Positions 15,314 to 22,088 of a DNA stretch of 24,208 nucleotides are shown in pieces (position 1 is the stretch's first letter; every line of letters starts with the position of its first letter). The DNA is taken from the IMG/VR virus record IMGVR_UViG_3300005832_000004, positions 1 through 24,208 of that record; one strand, 5' to 3'. This stretch comes from a virus. Made by a program: the position numbers and the translations under genes. A model generated the notes under the pieces. It was not told the DNA's origin, did no database searches, and saw only the letters and a list, made by a program, of their open reading frames with translations.

Positions 15314-16588
15314 TTAAACCCCAAACCCCTTACCCGCGAAAAAGGGATTGAAGCAAGCGAACGCCGGGAGAATATCAAAACGGATTTTCTGCTGGTTCTT
15401 ATCACCATCAGCATACCGGCTAACCCGCATACTAATGCCATCTGACGTAGTAGCAATAGTATCCGTAGAATACAGTTTAGGCAGTGCAATAGTAGCAAGG
15501 CCAAAAGCATCCTTATGGTAGAACAGGTTAGGCTGGTAAATGGTATTAGATGCCCCAAGAATAGTAACAACACCATCCTCTACAGGAGCAGCTTGTACCG
15601 TATTATACTGGCCACTGGCCTCATAAATAGCTGGGCCAGATACAGTAATAGTAGCAATACCACCACTAGTAGTTACGTCACCCGTTACGCACGACTGGCG
15701 GAACTTTACAGGATTACCATCAGCACCGATGAGTACTTTCTTTGTGCGAGGATGCACATAATAAGTACTCGTATACTCAAGCACGTCGCCAGGAGTAATA
15801 GCCGGGTTCTGACTTGCAGTAAGACCCTTGAGTGCGATAGTCTGCACATAGGTATCTTTATGGGCAACCCACGTAACAGTAGGACTTGCATTAAGCGCAC
15901 CAATTTTATCAGCCAAAGTACCACTTGTCCAGTTGCTCATAGAGTTGCTGGTAAGTGCTCTAAGGCCAGCAAAATTAGCACTAATCTGTGCGTTTTCCCA
16001 TGCAGTACGTACCAAGTTATCCGCTGCATCAAGACCAGTCTGAGCAGTAGACAATGCGGTTGCTACAAAGGGATTCATTACATAGTACTTCTCGCCAGCA
16101 GACGGCACACCAATAGCCTGCATAAGCGCACCCGCGCCCGCAATATCAGACCATGCATCCGTAGCCGTACCAGGGGTGCCATAAGACAGACTTGCATACT
16201 TGATCATAAAGTCACAAAGACTTGTTTCAAGCGCGATTACTGCTTCTTCTGCCGCAGGCGCAAGCAGTTCGGTAAGCTGATCCAGATTCAGAGCTTCTTC
16301 CTTATTAGACCACTCCATAGCAACCGTGATATAGTTCTGCACAGTCGCAGGGGCCGAACCAACAAGGATATCCGATTTAGTAGAGCTACTGATATCGCCC
16401 GCAGCAGTACTAAGAGAGTTATACTGCATAGGACGTTTAACGTATACAGTAGATCCAAATTGAGGCGTAAACTCACCCCTAAGTACAGCAGTATTTACTG
16501 TTTTCGACAAGACTCTGTTCTTCTCAAACGCCGACAAAAAAACTCTCGCCACTTTAGTAGTATTATTACTCGTAAGATTATTAGACAT
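15314..16588 (-). CDS. Major capsid protein, P22 coat family
   Basis: A 424-residue major coat protein building the icosahedral shell. The length is close to P22 coat (430) and the layout fits: helical N-terminal arm (NNTTKVARVFLSAFEKNRVL), an E-loop-like region around 40-75 (FGSTVYVKRP), LLAPAAEEAVIALE spine helix, a P-domain stretch (TDAWSDIAGAGALM, YYVMNPFVATAL), an inserted beta-rich domain about 215-350, and a hydrophobic C-terminus (FDILPAFACFNPF). The ATG has AGAGGAAA upstream and lies nine bases after the scaffold stop. Several stretches of the gene (for example 16081-16140 and 16201-16260) are richer in G and C than neighbouring genes, perhaps reflecting codon selection for high expression. 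It directly follows scaffold, as in P22. Confidence 0.88.
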   Translation of the reverse strand: MSNNLTSNNTTKVARVFLSAFEKNRVLSKTVNTAVLRGEFTPQFGSTVYVKRPMQYNSLSTAAGDISSSTKSDILVGSAPATVQNYITVAMEWSNKEEALNLDQLTELLAPAAEEAVIALETSLCDFMIKYASLSYGTPGTATDAWSDIAGAGALMQAIGVPSAGEKYYVMNPFVATALSTAQTGLDAADNLVRTAWENAQISANFAGLRALTSNSMSNWTSGTLADKIGALNASPTVTWVAHKDTYVQTIALKGLTASQNPAITPGDVLEYTSTYYVHPRTKKVLIGADGNPVKFRQSCVTGDVTTSGGIATITVSGPAIYEASGQYNTVQAAPVEDGVVTILGASNTIYQPNLFYHKDAFGLATIALPKLYSTDTIATTSDGISMRVSRYADGDKNQQKIRFDILPAFACFNPFFAGKGFGV

Positions 16589-16597
16589 AATTTCCTC

Positions 16598-17401
16598 TTA
16601 TTCAAATGTAGCCCCTTTGATTAAGGGGTCTATTCTGTCGCCCACACCTCTACCATCCAACGGTTTAGAGGGATCAGGGGTTCCAGATGTTTTTGGACGT
16701 AATTTCTGTGCTTCTGGTGTAAGTACATTACTTATACGAATAGCCGCTTGCATTGGACTCATGGAAGCTATATTATCCAATTCAGTAGGGTTATTCGCCA
16801 AGTACTTTACCAGTAGTGGACCATTAGGATCATCGAGAAGGTGCATTCGTAGATCATAAGACAGTCCAAAAGATGTTACTATTTTCTCATCCTCTTGTAT
16901 TTCCACTGGGTCTAAGCCATACTTTACAACATTAGCTGAGTACTTTGATATTTTAGCGTTTATAATCCCAGCTTCTTTCTTCTGCTTTGTCTCTAAAGCC
17001 TCTCGTTCTTTATTAGCTTTTTCAGCAGCTACTACATCCCATTTAGCCGATTCTATGATAGCTCTATCTCTTGTAGCTATCAATAGATCATAATTAGGAT
17101 CAAATTGATCCGGCATAGGAGGTATTTCTGGCTTAGTTTGTGGTTTAGCGATTCTATTAAACTCTTCTTTGAGTTTTTGTAGCTCCGCTTCTACTGCCTC
17201 ACGTTTTCGACGCTCTTCCTGCATCTGAAAATGTTTTTTGTTAATGGCTTTATTAACCGCTTCCTGGTTAATAGGCCGCTTCTCATCATCTTCGGTTGCT
17301 GATTCCGATCCATCATCGTCCTGACTAATGGTTTGTACTTCGTCCTCTACTACATCTTGAGTTTCAGTACTTTGCAGCTCTGTGTCTTTTTCGAGTTCCA
17401 T
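16598..17401 (-). CDS. Capsid scaffolding protein
   Basis: A 267-residue, highly charged protein placed between portal and coat. Residues 1-45 are acidic and disordered-looking (VVEDEVQTISQDDDGSES). Residues about 48-90 form a Lys/Glu/Arg coiled coil starting at the NKAINKKHFQMQEERRKRE stretch. Residues about 165-235 carry the helical module common in scaffolds, with LLVKYLANNPTELDNIASMS and AAIRISNV. The C-terminus is Pro/Gly-rich (about 240-267). P22 scaffold has 303 residues and ends in a basic helix-turn-helix that binds coat; no equivalent basic hairpin is obvious here. AGG eight bases before the ATG is a modest ribosome-binding site. It guides coat assembly and is expected to leave the mature head. 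Confidence 0.8.
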   Translation of the reverse strand: MELEKDTELQSTETQDVVEDEVQTISQDDDGSESATEDDEKRPINQEAVNKAINKKHFQMQEERRKREAVEAELQKLKEEFNRIAKPQTKPEIPPMPDQFDPNYDLLIATRDRAIIESAKWDVVAAEKANKEREALETKQKKEAGIINAKISKYSANVVKYGLDPVEIQEDEKIVTSFGLSYDLRMHLLDDPNGPLLVKYLANNPTELDNIASMSPMQAAIRISNVLTPEAQKLRPKTSGTPDPSKPLDGRGVGDRIDPLIKGATFE

Positions 17402-17417
17402 TTTGTGGCCTCATTGC

Positions 17418-17431
17418 CGCGATGTGTCGCG
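17418..17431 (-). other. Short hairpin between portal and scaffold genes
   Basis: CGCGA at 17418-17422 pairs with TCGCG at 17427-17431 around a 4-base loop, inside the 35-base gap between the portal stop and the scaffold start, just ahead of the scaffold ribosome-binding site. It could stabilise the scaffold mRNA or mark a processing point. The stem is only five pairs, so a functional role is uncertain. Confidence 0.4.
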
Positions 17432-17436
17432 TACAG

Positions 17437-19617
17437 TTATTGGGTTTCTTGTGTTTCTTGTGTCGTTACTATCCTGTCAGCTTGTTGCACAAATGCTTCT
17501 TGGGATTGTTTGCCTAAAATAGCATCCACGCCCATAGCTTCACGCAATATTTTCAAAGTTTCTGCTTGAATCTTTACCTGTTCATCCATTGCACGTTGAG
17601 TAGCTAATGCTTGTGCCTGGATCTGTAGATCAGTATTTTGAGCACTTTCTGTTATTTTAGCTTGTAGTTTCTGAATCTCCAACGCCATCTTAGTAGATTG
17701 GGTATTCATTTCAGCTATTACTTTTTCCTTTTCCAGTTCAAACTTCTTATCCCGTTCAGCAATCTTACTTTGAATGTCAGCAGTATTAGCTTGTGCTTTC
17801 TCCGCTTCAGCCTGTGCTTGAGCTATCATAGCCTGTTCAACTGGTGTAGGTTTGGGTGGTTCTGCCTTTAACTTCTCTACTAATTGTCTTTCCTCATCAG
17901 TAAGCTGAGACTCTGGTATAAGTCCCGCCCTGACCATCTGGTCACGTTTTCTTTCTGCAATTTGAGCTATACCAGGTGCTTGAATATTATCAAGTAGTAC
18001 ATCTGATCCAATCTCAAGTATAGTAGGATCAACTGTAGCCATCTCAGTGATAGTTTTTACTGTTTCGCGCTGGCGATTCTTGAAAGATGGGCCAACGGTG
18101 CATACTACATCATATGTACCTACTGATAGATTATTTATTTCTTCTACTAAACCATTTTGGGTTACTACTTTATCGTTTATAGTCTCAAGTTTAACAGCAC
18201 CATCTGGGCCAAGTAGTCGTACTTGTCGTTTAGTATCATAAACTTTAGGTATAGCCTTAACCAGTATGCGAGCAGTATGTGTAATAGCTAATCTATGAGA
18301 AGTAAAGTATTTATATGTACCATTATCACCTTTAAGTTGCAACTGCTCAATAGCTACACCAGATTGCAAACCAGGGTTATCACCCATATTAGCTTGGAAT
18401 AGGCCAGCGGATACATTTATATCCTTTGATACGTCATCAGCTAATTGCTGTAGCCCAGGATTTATCTGTGACCCCGCTACTACATAAGGAGGTGGTACTC
18501 CATCAACATGGGTATAGAATTGTACAGGATCAGCATTTGTGTTCATGGTACGGAGTTTCTCTAACTGATTTTCCGCTTGCTGCACAGTCATCCAGTATTT
18601 TGATCTTGGCGCTAATGCTCCTTCTTCTATCTGTCTTGATTTGGCATAATTATAAACCCTCTGTGGGTCCATAAGTTTTTCTACCGCACCCCAATATATA
18701 ACTTTATTCTCTACTATCTTAAAATTAGCATATTCTGGCACTACTGGTAGCATATCAAATACTGTTTTCTTAGAATCTGATATCCAACCACCACCATCAA
18801 AAAATCTTGAATGCACTGTAGAAACTTTACGCTCTCTGCGCCGCATTTCCACAATACCATTAGCCTTTAAGTCCTTCACCAGGGATTTGAACTTATCGTC
18901 TACTTCATAGACTGCCCCATTACTCATTAAAACGAGTTCACGAGATGTCATTTTCTTATAGAGAATCTCGCCAACAACAATACTCTCTTTTTTATTAAAA
19001 TAAACCTCTCTTGTTAGCGCCTCATCAACTGATATATTAGAACCTTCTGGAAATTTTTTCTCATACTCTGGTAAAGTTAATGATTGCAGAATAAAAACAT
19101 GATTAGCGTCTGACATATCCTGTTGTTCAGCATTACAGTCAAACCAAACTCGATCAATAAAATTACTGATCTTTTTAATTATAAGGTCTTGATCAAAAGT
19201 ATTATCATCTACCCAATCATGAGCAATACGCCAACCATCCAAACCAGAGGACACAGCACCTCTGGCAGCAGCAGAATATATAAATTCTGCATTACTGATA
19301 TTCTCAATATTACGAATTAGACCATCATAAGTAAGAGCTACTTTCTTAGAAGCATTACCGCCAGACTGTAGCACTGATATATCAAAGTTCGATTGCTCAA
19401 TCTCACCTACAATCTGATCTACTACAGGATTACACTTATCGAATGTATATCTCGGCCTATTGGCAAACTTGGATACTATGCCAGGTTCCCATTGTCCATC
19501 CCTCTTATTTAGAAAATGGGTAGCCTCACGAGCAGCTTCTCTATTATCTACTTCAGCTTCTTGATCACGTTTGAGTACTTTTAATACGTCAGTATGATCT
19601 GAGTAATCTATTACCAT
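17437..19617 (-). CDS. Portal protein, P22 type
   Basis: A 726-residue portal, almost exactly the length of P22 gp1 (725). It forms the dodecameric ring through which DNA enters and leaves the head. Seen: an N-terminal charged helix and NKRDGQWEP (wing region), RPRYTFDKCNPVVDQIVGEI (about 52-71), which is a conserved core motif of this family, a middle alpha/beta domain, PPYVV and a helical stem region (about 370-420, NVSAGLFQANMGDNPG). Residues about 560-700 form a long Gln/Ala/Glu/Lys coiled coil matching the internal barrel of P22. The last residues are a short repeat, TQETQETQ. The start overlaps the terminase stop by seven bases (ATGGTAA), with TTGGAG upstream, giving tight coupling of the two packaging genes. 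Confidence 0.9.
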   Translation of the reverse strand: MVIDYSDHTDVLKVLKRDQEAEVDNREAAREATHFLNKRDGQWEPGIVSKFANRPRYTFDKCNPVVDQIVGEIEQSNFDISVLQSGGNASKKVALTYDGLIRNIENISNAEFIYSAAARGAVSSGLDGWRIAHDWVDDNTFDQDLIIKKISNFIDRVWFDCNAEQQDMSDANHVFILQSLTLPEYEKKFPEGSNISVDEALTREVYFNKKESIVVGEILYKKMTSRELVLMSNGAVYEVDDKFKSLVKDLKANGIVEMRRRERKVSTVHSRFFDGGGWISDSKKTVFDMLPVVPEYANFKIVENKVIYWGAVEKLMDPQRVYNYAKSRQIEEGALAPRSKYWMTVQQAENQLEKLRTMNTNADPVQFYTHVDGVPPPYVVAGSQINPGLQQLADDVSKDINVSAGLFQANMGDNPGLQSGVAIEQLQLKGDNGTYKYFTSHRLAITHTARILVKAIPKVYDTKRQVRLLGPDGAVKLETINDKVVTQNGLVEEINNLSVGTYDVVCTVGPSFKNRQRETVKTITEMATVDPTILEIGSDVLLDNIQAPGIAQIAERKRDQMVRAGLIPESQLTDEERQLVEKLKAEPPKPTPVEQAMIAQAQAEAEKAQANTADIQSKIAERDKKFELEKEKVIAEMNTQSTKMALEIQKLQAKITESAQNTDLQIQAQALATQRAMDEQVKIQAETLKILREAMGVDAILGKQSQEAFVQQADRIVTTQETQETQ

Positions 19618-21032
19618 AATGAGTCAAACTCCAAATTTATGCTTTGTGTAGTCGTAGTAGGCGATATTAGACACATAGCCAAAGCATCTGCTCGGTTTGG
19701 GGACTTTATCTTCATACGTTTCATTTCAGGTTTAGATAGTATCTGAATAAGTCCATTACCATTATGTTTACGAGGTATCCTACACACTTCAGCACGCAAT
19801 GCAGCTAAATTATCTATCTTAGGGGATATAGAGATCATCTTATCAGGATCTACATAATCACCTTTAATAGCCCTATGTGTATTATAAAATCTATCCCGCA
19901 GATACCAGAAATATTGGGCACGTTTATTCTTAAATACTTCTCTGTTAGGACGCTGACGGGTTTTAGTGATAAATCCACTACGATCAAGATATAACTCATG
20001 TGGTCTATCAGGACCATCAGATCCTCTATAAATTTCCCAATGTACATGTTTACCAAGCAAAGCCTGGGATACTTGTCTTTTCAATGATAGCCCCATTCCA
20101 TCACAATCCCAAGTGAACACATCCACTTGTTCATTTAAAGCTCTGTCTATGGCCCAATCCATAGCCTCATTAACATCACCTACTTTAGTAGTGGCTACAT
20201 CAAGCACTACTGATCCGTGTCTTAGAGCTATTGCTTTTGCATCACCGCCCATATCAGCCGGGTCATGCGATAGTACCTTTATTCCTCTTGACTTAAACCC
20301 AAGTCTTTCATGAGCATTGACTGCATCTTCAAACCACTCCGTAGGAATGATCGCATCATCAACTGAGTCGTTATAATGGCCGAGCCAGATATGATTATAG
20401 AGATTGCGTGGCAAACGTTCGTAGTCTGCTGCGCGCTCTTGCTCCAACTCTGTAGGAAACCAGGGGTTATCATAATAGTTTATCCATATAATAAGATGTA
20501 AGTCATCTTCATAGTACCCATCTTTTAAAAGCGTATCCATATATGGTTCTAAGAAACGCTTGCTAACTGGATCTGATGAAGATTGTGGGTTTAATGTCAT
20601 CCATACTTCTGATTCTGAAGTACGAATAGTGGGTGACAGTAGTTCTAATGACTCATCACTTGTTGCCTGTGCTTCTTCAACCCAGAAATACTTCTGCCCA
20701 TGCATAGATTTAACAGAAGTAGGATTACGCGCAAGACCTTTAAACTTAAATTCACCCCCATCTATATGTTTTATCTCTGTCTTTAGAACATTAAATCCAG
20801 ACAACTGTAATCTAATAATCTCTGTTTGTAGCAATGATAATACTGAATCATCAATAGAATTCTGGTACTCCCTAAAACATCCAATTTTAGCACGTTCTAT
20901 TTGTGCTTTTTGTAAAAATATATCTCCTACAGTCTGGGATTTACCCGCGCCTCTACCACCGAATAAGATTTTAAATCTTTTCTTCTTTTGATATATAGGT
21001 AGTAGTTTATCTGGTATAGTTAATTTAGGCAT
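19611..21032 (-). CDS. Terminase large subunit
   Basis: A 473-residue packaging motor. Numbered from the ATG at 21032: Walker A GGRGAGKS (25-32, Lys31), Walker B WVEE with Glu119/Glu120, coupling motif TLNPQ (146-150), then an RNase-H-like nuclease domain with candidate acidic residues Asp257 (SHDPAD), Asp309/Asp311 (WDCDG) and Asp449 (NRADA). It pumps DNA into the prohead with ATP and cuts concatemers. The frame is open a further 12 codons to an ATG at 21068, but that overlaps the upstream gene and reads through an Ile-rich stretch encoded by an ATT/TAA microsatellite, so 21032 is preferred. Neither start has a clear Shine-Dalgarno sequence. Which termini it makes (headful or site-specific) cannot be judged here. 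Confidence 0.92.
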   Translation of the reverse strand: MPKLTIPDKLLPIYQKKKRFKILFGGRGAGKSQTVGDIFLQKAQIERAKIGCFREYQNSIDDSVLSLLQTEIIRLQLSGFNVLKTEIKHIDGGEFKFKGLARNPTSVKSMHGQKYFWVEEAQATSDESLELLSPTIRTSESEVWMTLNPQSSSDPVSKRFLEPYMDTLLKDGYYEDDLHLIIWINYYDNPWFPTELEQERAADYERLPRNLYNHIWLGHYNDSVDDAIIPTEWFEDAVNAHERLGFKSRGIKVLSHDPADMGGDAKAIALRHGSVVLDVATTKVGDVNEAMDWAIDRALNEQVDVFTWDCDGMGLSLKRQVSQALLGKHVHWEIYRGSDGPDRPHELYLDRSGFITKTRQRPNREVFKNKRAQYFWYLRDRFYNTHRAIKGDYVDPDKMISISPKIDNLAALRAEVCRIPRKHNGNGLIQILSKPEMKRMKIKSPNRADALAMCLISPTTTTQSINLEFDSLW

Positions 21033-21034
21033 AG

Positions 21035-21049
21035 TTATTATTATTATTA
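21035..21049 (-). repeat. (TAA)5 microsatellite: five tandem stop codons before the terminase gene
   Basis: Read on the minus strand, five consecutive TAA triplets in the frame of the upstream gene end it; the terminase ATG follows two bases later. In the other frame they encode the Ile run of the upstream-extended terminase frame. Confidence 0.85.
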
Positions 21050-21490
21050 ATGATATATACCGCCCCATGTAGAAATAGAAGAAACTGAAGATTTTGACAT
21101 AACTCTTGGATGTATATGAGATACTATTGACTTCACAGGAACAATGGATTGTCTTAATATTTCTCCTGTTTTAAAATCAATGTCAGTCATAAACGCATTC
21201 TCACCATCCGACCATCCGACAGACCATTCTTTTATTTTCTTAGGACGGTTCCCAACTATTTTTTGACCGCCGCATCTATATACAACAAAAAACTTGAAAT
21301 TATTGTGTTTGCAATGGGTAATATAGATTTTATCCTTTACAAATGTTTTTATCGCTATAACTTTTTCCCATTGCAAGCTTCTCCAATTCACAATTCTGCT
21401 ATCAAATTCCCTCCCATCAGCCATTATATATTCTTGGTACCTATCTCTGTATTCCGAATCTAAATGCAATTTATCCATTTGCGACACCAT
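21047..21490 (-). CDS. Unidentified small protein in the small-terminase position
   Basis: A 147-residue protein immediately upstream of the large terminase, where phages often encode the small subunit. Seen: a charged N-terminus (MDKLHLDSEYRDRYQEYIMADGREFD), a basic beta-rich middle (ITHCKHNNFKFFVVYRCGG, NRPKKIKEW) and an acidic/hydrophobic C-terminal part (MTDIDFKTGEILR, SHIHPRVM). No helix-turn-helix is evident, so calling it a small terminase would rest on position alone. The frame is open to an ATG at 21571, but that would overlap the preceding gene by 77 bases. I chose the ATG at 21490, four bases after the upstream stop, as in the rest of this compact operon. There is no Shine-Dalgarno sequence, so translation may be coupled to the upstream stop (TGATAAAATG). 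Confidence 0.65.
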   Translation of the reverse strand: MVSQMDKLHLDSEYRDRYQEYIMADGREFDSRIVNWRSLQWEKVIAIKTFVKDKIYITHCKHNNFKFFVVYRCGGQKIVGNRPKKIKEWSVGWSDGENAFMTDIDFKTGEILRQSIVPVKSIVSHIHPRVMSKSSVSSISTWGGIYH

Positions 21491-21494
21491 TTTA

Positions 21495-22070
21495 TCAACT
21501 ATAAGAGTATTTAAAACTGAATTGCAATTCGTATCCAGATGTGGTTCCGGAGTATGTTCCGGTTGTTTCACTTGCCGCTATAGCAGCATACATAGCCCAC
21601 ATGATTACGTCATCTGATGTGGTAGAAAGAGCCATTGAAGACCCTTCATCGGAGGGGTACATGTTCGCAGATGGCTCTGATTCTGGCGCTGTAGCCCATG
21701 TGTAAGAGCCTACCACGGCATCTGCTACATAATTTTCAGTGTTGCTTGGTGAACCTTGGTCTGCACCTGAAAGCGGTTGCATTTTTATAACGCTTCCCGC
21801 CTGATCAAAGCCGTTGGAGCTTAACCAGAACTTGAATGTATCAACGGTTGTATTCCCACCGTCTGCCGTCACATCCCACAGAAGTGTAAGAACTGCTGAA
21901 TTTGCTGCTCCACCAGAAATATCAATGGTCCCAAAATCAGCCTCATTGCCACCACCAGTTGACACTATGGATTGACCTGAAATCGAAGCAAGCCTTTCTC
22001 CCGCTGTGTCTACAGCAGTGGTGGCGGTGTTGTTAGGGATAAGCCTGAATCTCGTCGTTGGTTCTGCCAT
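21495..22070 (-). CDS. Beta-rich unidentified virion-module protein
   Basis: A 191-residue Ser/Thr/Gly/Ala-rich, acidic protein with no Cys and few basic residues. It starts MAEPTTRFRLIPN and ends in alternating aromatic/polar residues (LQFSFKYSYS). Segments such as VDTFKFWLSSNGFDQAGS and VIMWAMYAAIAA suggest a beta-sandwich with one short helix. There is no signal peptide. The ATG has GGAGA nine bases upstream and follows the adhesin-like gene after 18 bases. Such proteins near fibre genes are often small tail or head decorations, but I do not recognise a family. Function unknown. Confidence 0.65.
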   Translation of the reverse strand: MAEPTTRFRLIPNNTATTAVDTAGERLASISGQSIVSTGGGNEADFGTIDISGGAANSAVLTLLWDVTADGGNTTVDTFKFWLSSNGFDQAGSVIKMQPLSGADQGSPSNTENYVADAVVGSYTWATAPESEPSANMYPSDEGSSMALSTTSDDVIMWAMYAAIAASETTGTYSGTTSGYELQFSFKYSYS

Positions 22071-22088
22071 TTTTTAAGTCTCCATGAA

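Noticed and set aside
15515-16624. 369-codon open frame on the plus strand opposite the coat gene
   Set aside because: It is rich in Arg, Ser, Cys and Thr without domain character, has no ribosome-binding site and mirrors a well-supported coat gene. It is a shadow of that gene's codon use.
21491-21571. Upstream extension of the 147-residue protein
   Set aside because: A 77-base overlap with a different coding frame is out of character for this operon; the extension has no family resemblance or ribosome-binding site.
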